Origin: Methyloterricola oryzae
GTDB lineage: Bacteria; Pseudomonadota; Gammaproteobacteria; Methylococcales; Methylococcaceae
NCBI RefSeq assembly: GCF_000934725.1
Contig: NZ_JYNS01000001.1
Span: 62,001 to 126,000 of the forward strand
Direction of reading: 5' to 3'
DNA: 64,000 nt
The notes below the pieces were generated by a model. That model was not told where the DNA came from and searched no databases. It saw only the letters and a program-made list of their open reading frames with translations. Position numbers and translations under genes: made by a program. Every line of letters starts with the position of its first letter. The first letter of the stretch is position 1. This document shows positions 45,224 to 54,144 of the stretch, piece by piece.

Positions 45224-45433
45224 CTAGCCACCCGACTCCGCCGAGGGCTGCAGACTGACCTCATAGCCGGTCACAGCCCAGCCTCTCACCCAGTTCTGAT
45301 GTTGGGCCATCTGGGCGGCTGTCTCCTTCGCGTCCGTCTGGTTCCACGACCTGACTCGGCGGCAAACCCGTCTGCCATTGAAATTGATCAGGGTAACAGT
45401 GTAAGTATTCATCTGAGGATCACGGCTGCTCAT
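45224..45433 (-). CDS. Small hypothetical protein
   Basis: The protein has 69 residues, with ATG 45433; a second Met at 45412 is the alternative. The core 'NTYTVTLINFNGRRVCRRVR' followed by 'TAAQMAQHQNWVRGWAVTGYE' is a plausible small beta-alpha domain. No family or membrane segment was recognised. The gene lies alone, with no operon partner. Confidence 0.4.
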   Translation of the reverse strand: MSSRDPQMNTYTVTLINFNGRRVCRRVRSWNQTDAKETAAQMAQHQNWVRGWAVTGYEVSLQPSAESGG

Positions 45434-45733
45434 GACACGATCTCTAGTTGCGTCATAGTGTGGACAGAATTAGCGAGGGTAGGTTCCGGTGCAGGCACTC
45501 GCAGCACCTACCTTCGATTACAGCGGCACCAGCGGGAAAACGTTAAGCGATATCCGGGGCCCGGCCCGTCGGCTTCCGATTCGCCAAAGGTTACAAAGGA
45601 GGAATAGCTGCGAGCTTTGATCGCGAACCACGACCGTCACGCGGTCAAAATGCTTGACCATGGGGGCACCTGCAATTTGCGATCATCCCGCTGATTGGAT
45701 CGCGATCAGCTTCGCACGCCGGTCCCGAGGTTC
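45434..45733. other. Intergenic stretch
   Basis: There is no supported gene in these 300 bases. The minus-strand open frame crossing this area (45645-46268) is the out-of-frame tail of the cytochrome remnant that ends at 45734. AGGAGG at 45598-45603 is not followed by a usable start. Confidence 0.4.
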
Positions 45734-46085
45734 TCAGTGCTTCGCCGAATCCAAGGTTGCCCCCCGGCGCTACCAGACCACATAAGACTGGATCGCCGTC
45801 ATCTTCGGATCGTCCAAGGCCAGGGGCTGTCCCTGGAGCGGATTGCGGATGCACCAGTTGATCATCTCCGCGAGCACCGCCACCTTGCCCAACTGCTTCT
45901 GGAACTTGGGATAGGTTTCCGGGTGGGTTATTGGCGGCATTGGGGTGGCATTGGGCGCAGACCACGCCGTTGATGCCCAATTCGGGGCTGATCCAAAGGC
46001 TCCGGCCCTGCTGCGACACGCTGGGAAGGATGGCGTGCCGTGGTTCCCGAAGCCGGGACGCTGTGAGAAAGCGGGAGATAGGCGC
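45734..46085 (-). pseudogene. Broken c-type cytochrome gene
   Basis: Reading minus, one frame gives 'SLWISPELGINGVVCAQCHP' and 'NAAN', with heme motif CAQCH at 45945-45959. The next frame continues 'HPETYPKFQKQLGKVAVLAE' then 'MINWCIRNPLQGQPLALDDPK', so a single extra base near 45928-45932 shifts the frame. That frame then meets TAG at 45770-45772 in 'QSYVVW*RRGATLDSAKH', where relatives have a Glu codon, and finally TGA at 45734. The product resembles SoxA/diheme-type periplasmic cytochromes, but any upstream part with a first heme is gone. At least two independent lesions make this a pseudogene. Confidence 0.75.
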
Positions 46086-46125
46086 GCCGCTGCAAGCGGC
46101 GCCGGCGGACTGGCGTGCCGGGCGG

Positions 46126-46647
46126 CTAGAGGCCGCCGCCGATAGCTGAAAAGCTGTGCGCCGCGTCCGGTCCGACCCCCGCCAGACCATCGCTGGGAAA
46201 CACCGAGGGCAACAGGGATCGCGCGGTCTGATACCATTCCGCGGCGGCATCATTGACGACAGTCCCAAGGCTCAGCGCGCCCTCGTCGAAGGCCAGTATC
46301 TTGAACACGCGGCAAGCCAGGTTGTCCAGATGGCAGCCAGCGGACCAATCCAGACCAAAGTGAAGACGCCCCTGCGGGTCCACCAATGGATTGAAGACCC
46401 GAGTCTTGACCTCCACCCGGGGCGGCACAAAAGGATACAGCGCCCCCAGCACCAGACTGGCATGCACCTCGGAAAGCGCGCTGCGCGGGAAATTGGCATC
46501 CTCCGCCGTCCACACCTCCATCTTGAGATCGATGCATGCGACTGGTTCGCCGGACATGCGCATCACGCGTATCCGCCGGCCGGAACGCTGCTCCAGCGCC
46601 CGCAGTCGCGAAAGCTCTTCTTCCCGGCGGTTGGTATGGCAGACCAT
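46126..46647 (-). CDS. Prokaryotic E2/UBC-fold protein lacking the canonical cysteine
   Basis: The protein has 173 residues; ATG 46647 is selected by GAGGA seven bases upstream (earlier Mets at 46680 and 46701 lack one). The order of features matches ubiquitin-conjugating E2 enzymes: an N-terminal helix (6-21), beta strands, 'LYPFVPPRVEVKTRVFNP' (70-87, cf. YPF.PP..T..HPN), 'GRLHFGLDW' (93-101, cf. G.ICLG..W), then helices with 'FDEGALSL..VVNDAAAEWY' (120-139, cf. SPAN..A..WY). His96 stands where the catalytic Cys should be; Cys105 and Cys112 are nearby. I infer an inactive or altered E2-like adaptor. No E1, JAB protease or ubiquitin-like gene was seen nearby. Confidence 0.65.
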   Translation of the reverse strand: MVCHTNRREEELSRLRALEQRSGRRIRVMRMSGEPVACIDLKMEVWTAEDANFPRSALSEVHASLVLGALYPFVPPRVEVKTRVFNPLVDPQGRLHFGLDWSAGCHLDNLACRVFKILAFDEGALSLGTVVNDAAAEWYQTARSLLPSVFPSDGLAGVGPDAAHSFSAIGGGL

Positions 46648-47005
46648 GGCAGCTTCCTCGTACGAGCTGTTGTTTTGCATTGCTGACAATCCGGTGGTCA
46701 TTGGATGCCTGGAATACAGGCGAGGTAAACGCCCGGCTGAACCGGGGCGTCAGGCGGGATGAGGCAGGATTGGTGCCAAACGGCGGGGACTGAGAAATCC
46801 CGGCTGTCCCGGGGCTTGGCGGGGATGCCGGAGGCCCGGGCTGTGGGAAGATGGTGGAAACGCCCCAATCGCTGGTTGAAGGCAACCAGGCGCATGAACG
46901 CGGCCGGGCGAGATCAGGCGTGGCCGCCGTCCGATGTCTTCACTCCTGCCCCCCCGCAGAGGGGATGGAAGCGGATTTGTGTCGACGGTTACCGCAGATC
47001 GAGCC
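46648..47005. other. Upstream region of E2-like gene
   Basis: These 358 bases carry no supported gene. A minus-strand frame at 46698-46895 encodes 65 residues without recognisable features or a ribosome binding site, and does not look like a ubiquitin-like partner. The CheB-CheR gene stops at 47006. Confidence 0.4.
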
Positions 47006-50000
47006 TTATTTTTCCTGGCGAACGCGTTCGATGAAGGCCGCGGCCAAGCGGGCGAAGGATTCCATCAGTTGCAGCTCGTGGTCGGCGAAGCGGCGGGGCT
47101 CGGCGAAATGCGCCGACAGCATGCCGACCGCGGCTCCGCCGATCCCCCTCAGCGGCACGGACACCACGGAGCGGAACCCTGCCTTGCGGGCAATTTCCCG
47201 AAAGGACGCAAAGGCCACGTCCAGTTCCACATCCTCGATGATCACCCGCTCGCCGTTGCGCAAGGCGCGCCCGCAGGCGGTGTCGTGTGCGGCCGAGACC
47301 TCCCGGAAGAATTCCAGGAAATCCTGCTCGAAGCCCCGCTGGGCGACGATATGGAGGCTTTCCGTGTCGCCGGAAAGCAGCTGCAGATTGCCCCGGGGAG
47401 CACCCAAGGAAGTCAGCAGGGCGTCCAGCAAGGCGTCCAACCCCGCCTGCAGGCCGGGCGCCTGCCACAGGACGACGCTGAGGTCGCGGAACCGAGCCAG
47501 GGCGCTGGCTTCCTGCGCCAGACGCGCCCGGGTCTCATCCAATTCCTGCTCGACGCGCCGGATGTCGCTGATGTCGATGAAGGTGATGACCACACCATCG
47601 ATGAGGTTCTCCAGGGTCCGGTAAGGCATGATGCGCACCCGGAACCAACGACCGTCGTGGCTGCCCACCTGTTTCTCGCGGAAAATCAGGCTGCGCAGCA
47701 CTTCCTGGGCGTCTTCCTTGAGCGCCGGGTACTTGAGCTCCGAAGCAACGTCGGTGAGGGGGCGGCCGATGTCGCCGGGAATCAGCTTGAACAGGAACGT
47801 GGCGTGGGATGTGAAACGGCGCAGCTTCAAGGCGCTGTCGAGGAAGATGGTGGCGATCTCGGTGCTGTTGAGCAGATTGGTCATGTCGTTGCGCACGCCG
47901 GACAGCTCGTCCACCTTGGACTGCAGCTCGGCGTTGACGGTCTGCAGTTCCTCGTTGAGGGACTGCAGTTCTTCCTTGGAGGTGGTCAGCTCCTCGTTGG
48001 TGGACTGCAGTTCCTCGTTGGTGGATTGCAGTTCTTCGTTGGCCGACTTGTATTCCTCCACCGAGGTCTGCATCTCCTCGTGGGCCACCCGCAGCGCCTC
48101 GCGGGTCTGCTGCAGTTCCGCCTCCAGGATGTCGGGCGTTTCGCCGAGCTTGCGCCGCCCGCCGCGCCGCGGCAACGCGGGGACTTCGCGGAACACCACC
48201 AGCACCCGCCCGCGCAGCAGTTCAGGATCCGTCAATCCCTGGATGATCACGTCCACAATCTGGGTGCCATCGTTGCTGCCGACACGCAAGCCGTTGAGAC
48301 GTATCGGTTCGGGGTGGCGCTGGGCATTGCGGATGGCGCCGGTCAGCGCCTCGCGCAGGCCCTCCCGGGCCATGGCGTGGATGTTGACATTCACCTTGCC
48401 CGCCGCCGGCTCCAGGTATTTGCCCGTGCGTCCGCTGAAGTACAGGATGTCTCCATCGCCGTTGACCAGCACGGCGGGCGGGGCGAAATTCTGCTGGACC
48501 AACTGGTCCGTCAGGTATTCCAGGGTATCGCGCAGGCCGGCCGGCTCCGCCGACCCGCCGGGCACCGCCTCCACCGGACCGCGGGCGGGAAAGTCCAGTC
48601 GCGTCACCGGCGAAGCCTGTTCCATGCGCCGGAACACCCGGAACTTGCCGTCCAGCGGCTCGAACAAGTCATTGAAATTGCCCACGGTCTCCGCACTGCC
48701 CAGCACCAGCAGCCCGTCCCGGTTCAGGGCGTAATGGAACAGGGGCAGCAGCTTGCGCTGCAGGTTGGCGCCGAAGTAGATCAGCAGGTTCCGGCAGCTC
48801 AGGATGTCCAGCTTGGTGAAAGGTGGGTCGGCGATGATGTTCTGCGGCGCGAACACCACCATGTCGCGGATGTCCTTGCCGATGAAGTAGCCGCCGTTCT
48901 CGTCCGCCACGAAAAAGCGCTTGAGGCGCTCGGCCGTGACGTCACTGGAGATGTTCTCGGGGAAATGGCCCCGGCGCGCCCGGTCGATGGCGTCCTGGTC
49001 GATGTCGGTGGCATAGATCTGCAGCGAGTAGCGCCCGCCGGGATCGGCTTTCTCCAGGGCCTCCCTGAACACGATGGCCAGGGAGTATGCCTCCTCCCCG
49101 CTGGAACAGGCCGGCACCCAGGCCCTCAGGGTGGCGCCGGAACCGTAATGCTTGAACAGGGTGGGCAGGGCGCGGTCGCGCAATTGGTCCCAGACGCCCG
49201 GATCGCGAAAGAAACTGGTGACCCCGATCAAGAGCTCCTTGAACAGCAGATCCAGTTCCTTGGGATTCTCCCGCAGGTAGCCCACATAGGCCGCGATTCC
49301 GCTCAACTGATGCAGGGCGGTGCGACGCTCGATGCGGCGGTACAGGGTACTGGTCTTGTACTCGGAAAAGTCGCAGCCGCAGCGATCGCGCAGCAGCACG
49401 ATGATCTTGGCCAGGGCGCTCTGCGTGGCCGGCGCCACCTGCAGTTCCCCGGCCGGCAGCCGCTGTGGGCGGTTGAGAATGGCGGCGATGCGCGCCGGCA
49501 GTTCCTGGGCGCAGTCGATGATATCCACCAGCCCGGCCTCGATGACGCTCTGCGGCATGCTTGGCGAGCGCGCCTCGGCAGGGTCCTGGGCCAGGGTCAA
49601 CCCGCCCCGCTCCTTGATGCTGCGCAGGCCCAGCAATCCGTCCGAGCCCATGCCGGAGAGGATCACGCCTATGGCCCGCTCCTGAAGGTCTTCCGCCAGG
49701 GTGCGGAGGAAGAAATCGATGGGCAGGCGCAAGGGCTGGGACGGCGTGGGCTCCAGCAGGAGCAAGGTGCCGTGCAGCAAGGACAACTCACGATCCGGCG
49801 GGGTCACGTAGACATGCCCCGGCTTGACTCGCGTGCGATTGCGCGCCTCGCCCACCGGCAAGCGGGAGGCTCGCCCGAGCAACTCGGGCAGCATGCTCGG
49901 CCGGCGCGGATCCAGATGCTGGATGACCACGAAGGCGATCCCGCAGTTCTCCGGCACCTTGCTGAAGAAGCGTTCCAGGGCTTCCAGGCCACCGGCCGAA

Positions 50001-50125
50001 CAGCCAATGCCGACGATGGGAAAATCGTCGCCGGCGGCGTATGCCATGACGCCATTCGCGGCGGCCGCGAGGCCGGATTGGGCCTGACGCGGCTTTGTGC
50101 GTCTGGGATTGGATGGCTCGGCCAT
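47006..50125 (-). CDS. CheB-CheR-PAS-GAF chemosensory protein
   Basis: The protein has 1039 residues from ATG 50125 (MAEPSNPRRTK); longer starts at 50164 and 50203 are possible. Residues 35-220 form a CheB methylesterase with the full triad Ser43 ('GCSAGG'), His70 ('IQHLDP') and Asp162 ('GMGSDG'). A CheR methyltransferase follows (about 235-500, 'RAWVPACSSGEEAYSLAIVF', 'IYATDIDQDAI'). After a PAS region comes a long coiled coil (about 690-745) built of repeated NEELQS-type heptads, another PAS domain (about 750-860) and a GAF domain (890-1035). These hybrid proteins link methylation chemistry to signalling kinases. It is head-to-head with the PAS histidine kinase at 50430. Confidence 0.93.
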   Translation of the reverse strand: MAEPSNPRRTKPRQAQSGLAAAANGVMAYAAGDDFPIVGIGCSAGGLEALERFFSKVPENCGIAFVVIQHLDPRRPSMLPELLGRASRLPVGEARNRTRVKPGHVYVTPPDRELSLLHGTLLLLEPTPSQPLRLPIDFFLRTLAEDLQERAIGVILSGMGSDGLLGLRSIKERGGLTLAQDPAEARSPSMPQSVIEAGLVDIIDCAQELPARIAAILNRPQRLPAGELQVAPATQSALAKIIVLLRDRCGCDFSEYKTSTLYRRIERRTALHQLSGIAAYVGYLRENPKELDLLFKELLIGVTSFFRDPGVWDQLRDRALPTLFKHYGSGATLRAWVPACSSGEEAYSLAIVFREALEKADPGGRYSLQIYATDIDQDAIDRARRGHFPENISSDVTAERLKRFFVADENGGYFIGKDIRDMVVFAPQNIIADPPFTKLDILSCRNLLIYFGANLQRKLLPLFHYALNRDGLLVLGSAETVGNFNDLFEPLDGKFRVFRRMEQASPVTRLDFPARGPVEAVPGGSAEPAGLRDTLEYLTDQLVQQNFAPPAVLVNGDGDILYFSGRTGKYLEPAAGKVNVNIHAMAREGLREALTGAIRNAQRHPEPIRLNGLRVGSNDGTQIVDVIIQGLTDPELLRGRVLVVFREVPALPRRGGRRKLGETPDILEAELQQTREALRVAHEEMQTSVEEYKSANEELQSTNEELQSTNEELTTSKEELQSLNEELQTVNAELQSKVDELSGVRNDMTNLLNSTEIATIFLDSALKLRRFTSHATFLFKLIPGDIGRPLTDVASELKYPALKEDAQEVLRSLIFREKQVGSHDGRWFRVRIMPYRTLENLIDGVVITFIDISDIRRVEQELDETRARLAQEASALARFRDLSVVLWQAPGLQAGLDALLDALLTSLGAPRGNLQLLSGDTESLHIVAQRGFEQDFLEFFREVSAAHDTACGRALRNGERVIIEDVELDVAFASFREIARKAGFRSVVSVPLRGIGGAAVGMLSAHFAEPRRFADHELQLMESFARLAAAFIERVRQEK

Positions 50126-50429
50126 GTCGGGTTCCGGGTGAGCGACTGAGAAAGCGCGTACCATACGCCATCCGGACTGGATGCGGTAGCGGCTGCCAAC
50201 CATCGGGCAAGCAATAGAAGACGGCGCGCGGCCATCAAGAAAGAGTTCAGGAACCAGGACCAGCGCTGTTCAAGCCGTTTCGCGTACTATAGGGGTATCA
50301 AGTGCGCGATGTTATACTGATTTTTAGTATTTCATGACTTTGCGCTCAGCTGCCTGCCACCCGGATGCGCGCGCCGCTGGTTTACTGGATTGCCTTGCAT
50401 ACTCGACGATCAGTCCGGAGGAAATGCCC
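50126..50429. other. Shared divergent promoter region
   Basis: These 304 bases lie between the CheB-CheR protein (minus) and the PAS kinase (plus). A TATACT motif at 50313-50318 could be a -10 box for the plus gene, with no clear -35. No operator was recognised. Confidence 0.4.
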
Positions 50430-53400
50430 ATGGCCGTGGACGACAAGAAGAGCCGCACGCCGGAAGCGTCGCCCGCCGCAGCAACCAACACCCGGGACGC
50501 AGCCGGACGCTCCCGCCGCCGGCCGCCTGAAGCCGATACGACCCGCGAGGAACTGCAGCGCGCCCTGGCCGAACTGCAGGTGCACCAGCACGAACTGGAA
50601 CTGCAGAACGAGGAACTGCGCAGCATCCAGCAAAATCTGGAAGCCGCCCGCGAGCGCTATCAGGACCTGTTCGAAGTGGCGCCGGTGGGCTATATCACCT
50701 TGTCGGACACCGGCGTCATTCAGGAAGTGAACCTCACCGCCGCGGCCCTTCTGGACCGCCCCCGGGCTTTCCTGGAAGGGCGGCCTTTCTTCAGCTGCGT
50801 CGATCCCGACCACAGCGCGCTTTACCGGGAGCATTTCAGCCAGCACCGCAAAGGCCTGGGCACGCGCAGCCTGGAGCTGCGCCTGATCAAAGGCGATGGC
50901 CAGCGGTTCTGGGCGCGCCTGATTCTGCGGCGCGCTCAGGACAAGGAAGGCCGGCCGGACTTCAGGGTGATGCTCAGCGACATCAGTGATCTGCACAACG
51001 CCGAACAGGCCTTTCGTGACACCCAACTGGACCTGCAGCGGGCCCAGGAGATGGCCAGGATCGGCGTATGGCGCATAACCGATCGCGGCAACGTGATCCT
51101 CTGCTCCGACGAGACCTACCGCATCCTGGGCATCCCCAAAGGCGCCGACGTGAACCAGGCCATGCTGCTGGCCCAGGTCCATCCGGACGAGCGCGAATGG
51201 GTGGCCGAGTGCCGATCCCGAGCCCTGTGCGGCAAGCCCTATGACATCGAGCACCGCCTGCTGGTGGAAGGCCGCACGGTTTGGGTCCGGGAAAAGGCCG
51301 AGCCACGGGTGGGTGACAGCCGGCGGCGGCCGGACGTGTTCGGCACGCTCCAGGACATCAGCGACATCAAGGCCATCGAGCAGTCCCTGCGCGACGCCCA
51401 CGGGCAATTGCAGGAGAGCGAAGCACGCTACCGCGCAGTCGTCGAATCCCAGACCGAGATGATCGCGCGCTTTCGCGCGGACGGCACCGTGACCTACGCC
51501 AATCCGGCATTTTGCAGGACTTTCGGCCAGAGCGCGGAGGCCCTGCTCGGCCGCCGCTGGCAGCCGCTGGTGGCGGAGGATGACGTAGCGGCGGTGGAGG
51601 CGCAATTGGCCGCCCTCTCACCCGCAAACCCGATCGTCCGCGTGGAAAATCGCTTTTACGACGGCGAGCGCGCTATCCGCTGGGGTCAGTTCGTCAATCT
51701 GGGCTTTTTCGATCCGGACGGCGCGCTGTCTGAATTCCAATGCGTCGGCCGCGACATCACCGAGCAAAAGCACTACGAGGCCGCCCTGCGGGACAGCGAG
51801 GCCAAGTTTTCCGCGGCCTTCATGGAATGCCCCATGGGCATGGCCATCATGCGGCTGCGCGACAACCGCTGCATCGAAGTGAACCGCAGCATGCTGGAGA
51901 CCTTCGAATTGCAGCCGGAGGAGGTCATCGACAGCACATCGGAGGACCTTAAGCTCTGGGAGGACCGCGCACTAAGGGCAGATATCTTCGAGCGCCTCCA
52001 GCGCGAGGGCACCGTGCGCAATGTGGAGGCCAGCTTCACCCTGCGCCGCAGCGGCCGCAAGCGCATCATGATGGGCTCGGTGCATCGCCTTCAACTGGTC
52101 AATGAACCCCATGCCCTGGTGATCGCCAACGACGTGACCGAGAAGCACGAGACTGAGACCAGCCTGCGCTCCCTGCAGGCCGAGTTGCAGATGATCCTGG
52201 ATACCCTACCGGCGCATATCTTCTACAAAGACACGCAGGGCCGGCTGTTGCGGGTCAACCGGACGGTGGCCGAAGCCTGGGGCTTGCCCAAGTCTCAGGT
52301 CGAGGGCCACCTAATGTCCGAGCTCTTTCCCGAGAAGGCCGCGGCCTTCCGCGAGGCCGACGAAGCCGTGATCGCATCCGGCGAGCCAATCTTGGGCCGT
52401 GAAGATTTCCTTGAACTGCCCTCCGGCAGCGCGCGCTGGCTGCGCACCGATCTGATACCGCTCAAGAACAGCGGGGAACAGGTCACCGGCCTGCTGGTCA
52501 TGGCTCGGGACATCACCGAGCGCAAGCTGACGGAGCAGGAGTTGCAACGCAATCGCGACGATCTGGCCCGCGCCCAGACGGTGGGCAAGATCGGCAACTG
52601 GCGCCTGGACGGGCGGACCGGAGCATTGATCTGGTCCGCCCAGACCTACCGCATGTTCGGCATCGTGCCGGGCACGCCCATGGACTACGCGGGCCTCCTG
52701 ACGCTGCTGCCCCCGGAGGACGCCGACCGGCTGGACCAGGCCTGGCTGCAGGCACTCGCCCATCGTGGCTGCTATGTCACCGAGTACCGGGTCGAAGTCG
52801 ACGGCGAATGGTATTGGCTCAAGGAAACGGGCGAGCTGGAATTCGATGCCGACGGGGAATTCCTCGACGCCTTCGGCACGGTGCAGGACATCAGCGATCT
52901 GAAAGCCGCGGAGGAGGCGCTGCGCCGGGAAGACCGGCTCAAGGACGAATTCCTCGCCACCCTCGCCCACGAATTGCGCAACCCCCTCGCGCCCCTGCGC
53001 AACGGCATCCGCGTGCTGAAGATGGCGGGCGACGATGAGGACAAGCGCCGGGAGGTGCTGGCGCTGATGGAGCCCCAGTTGCTGCACATGGTTCGGCTGC
53101 TGGACGATCTGCTCGATATGAGCCGCATCCGTCAGGGGCGTATCGAACTGCACACCGAGACCGCCGACCTGAGGCGGATCATCAAGGGCGTGGTGGACGC
53201 CGGCCGAAGCCTGGTGGAAGAGGCCGGCCACCAGTTGAACCTGGAACTGCCCGCCCAGCCCGTCCCCATCAGCGGCGACGCGGTGCGCCTGGCCCAGGTG
53301 CTTGCCAACCTGCTCAACAACGCCGCGAAGTATACCCCTCGGGGCGGACGCATCGATCTGCGGCTCGCGGTGGAGCGCGGTGACGCCGTGGTGCGGGTGC

Positions 53401-54035
53401 GCGACAGCGGCATCGGCATCCCCAAGGACATGCTCGAAAGAGTCTTCGATTTGTTCACCCAGGTGGACCAGACCTATCAGCGTGGCACCGGTGGGCTGGG
53501 CATCGGCCTGAATCTGGCAAAGCGTCTGGTGGAGAAACACGGGGGCCGCATCGAGGCCTTGAGCGGCGGCAAAGGGAACGGGTCCGAATTCGTGGTGACA
53601 CTGCCCCTTGCGACAGGCAGCGAGGCGGCACCGGAAGCGCCGCCCCTGCCCCTCGCGCCCGCCGGTGAGCTGCGCCGCCACCGCGTGCTGGTGGTGGACG
53701 ACAATGCCAGCATCGTGGACAGCCTCAGGCTGCTGCTGGAACTGCTCGGCCAGGACGTCCGCTGCGCCCACAGCGGCGAGGAAGCCCTGCACCAGTTTCC
53801 TTCCTACCGGCCAGAGCTGGTCCTGCTGGACATCGGCATGCCCGGATTGAGCGGCTACGATACCTGCCGGCGCATGCGCACCTTGCCCTGGGGACGCGGC
53901 GCGACCATCGTGGCCATGACCGGCTGGGCCCAGGAGCGGGACGTGCACAATTCCCGGCTGGCTGGCTTCAACCGCCATCTGGTCAAGCCGGTGGAGCCCG
54001 AAATCCTGGAGCAGCTCCTGGCGGCCTTACCTTGA
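50430..54035 (+). CDS. Multi-PAS hybrid sensor histidine kinase with receiver
   Basis: The protein has 1201 residues. ATG 50430 is eight bases after GGAGG; ATG 50424 is too close to it. An N-terminal coiled coil ('EELQRALAELQVHQHELELQ') leads into about five PAS domains (residues 70-830). HisKA follows with His847 in 'LAHELRNPLAPLRN', then a HATPase domain ('VRDSGIGIP', 'GGLGIGLNLAKRLVE') and a C-terminal receiver with Asp1134 in 'VLLDIGMPG'. There is no membrane helix, so it is cytoplasmic. It is divergent from the CheB-CheR protein, which shares the PAS architecture, so they probably form one signalling unit. Confidence 0.93.
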   Translation: MAVDDKKSRTPEASPAAATNTRDAAGRSRRRPPEADTTREELQRALAELQVHQHELELQNEELRSIQQNLEAARERYQDLFEVAPVGYITLSDTGVIQEVNLTAAALLDRPRAFLEGRPFFSCVDPDHSALYREHFSQHRKGLGTRSLELRLIKGDGQRFWARLILRRAQDKEGRPDFRVMLSDISDLHNAEQAFRDTQLDLQRAQEMARIGVWRITDRGNVILCSDETYRILGIPKGADVNQAMLLAQVHPDEREWVAECRSRALCGKPYDIEHRLLVEGRTVWVREKAEPRVGDSRRRPDVFGTLQDISDIKAIEQSLRDAHGQLQESEARYRAVVESQTEMIARFRADGTVTYANPAFCRTFGQSAEALLGRRWQPLVAEDDVAAVEAQLAALSPANPIVRVENRFYDGERAIRWGQFVNLGFFDPDGALSEFQCVGRDITEQKHYEAALRDSEAKFSAAFMECPMGMAIMRLRDNRCIEVNRSMLETFELQPEEVIDSTSEDLKLWEDRALRADIFERLQREGTVRNVEASFTLRRSGRKRIMMGSVHRLQLVNEPHALVIANDVTEKHETETSLRSLQAELQMILDTLPAHIFYKDTQGRLLRVNRTVAEAWGLPKSQVEGHLMSELFPEKAAAFREADEAVIASGEPILGREDFLELPSGSARWLRTDLIPLKNSGEQVTGLLVMARDITERKLTEQELQRNRDDLARAQTVGKIGNWRLDGRTGALIWSAQTYRMFGIVPGTPMDYAGLLTLLPPEDADRLDQAWLQALAHRGCYVTEYRVEVDGEWYWLKETGELEFDADGEFLDAFGTVQDISDLKAAEEALRREDRLKDEFLATLAHELRNPLAPLRNGIRVLKMAGDDEDKRREVLALMEPQLLHMVRLLDDLLDMSRIRQGRIELHTETADLRRIIKGVVDAGRSLVEEAGHQLNLELPAQPVPISGDAVRLAQVLANLLNNAAKYTPRGGRIDLRLAVERGDAVVRVRDSGIGIPKDMLERVFDLFTQVDQTYQRGTGGLGIGLNLAKRLVEKHGGRIEALSGGKGNGSEFVVTLPLATGSEAAPEAPPLPLAPAGELRRHRVLVVDDNASIVDSLRLLLELLGQDVRCAHSGEEALHQFPSYRPELVLLDIGMPGLSGYDTCRRMRTLPWGRGATIVAMTGWAQERDVHNSRLAGFNRHLVKPVEPEILEQLLAALP

Positions 54036-54144
54036 GGTTCGGCGGCGGCGCCCGCCACTTGGAAATCGCCGGAAACGGCATATGCTTTTCGGGGTGAACG
54101 CCGGCGCGTAACACGCCAACCAGCCCGGAGCGAAGCCAAGGACC

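Noticed and set aside
45645-46268. 207-codon minus frame with a CxxCH heme motif
   Set aside because: Only the middle part is cytochrome-like; the ends are out-of-frame translation of a frameshifted pseudogene and of the E2-like gene, so it is not one protein.
46698-46895. 65-codon minus frame upstream of the E2-like gene as a possible ubiquitin-like partner
   Set aside because: No beta-grasp pattern or C-terminal Gly-Gly; ends in 'PGIQ' and lacks a ribosome binding site.
47890-48110. Short tandem DNA repeats that resemble a small CRISPR-like or minisatellite array
   Set aside because: They are codon-level repeats of the NEELQS coiled-coil heptads inside the CheB-CheR gene, not an array with spacers.
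46934-50149. 1071-codon plus-strand frame opposite CheB-CheR
   Set aside because: Shadow frame; the minus-strand product has complete CheB and CheR catalytic motifs, and Gln/Leu repeats here mirror the coiled coil.
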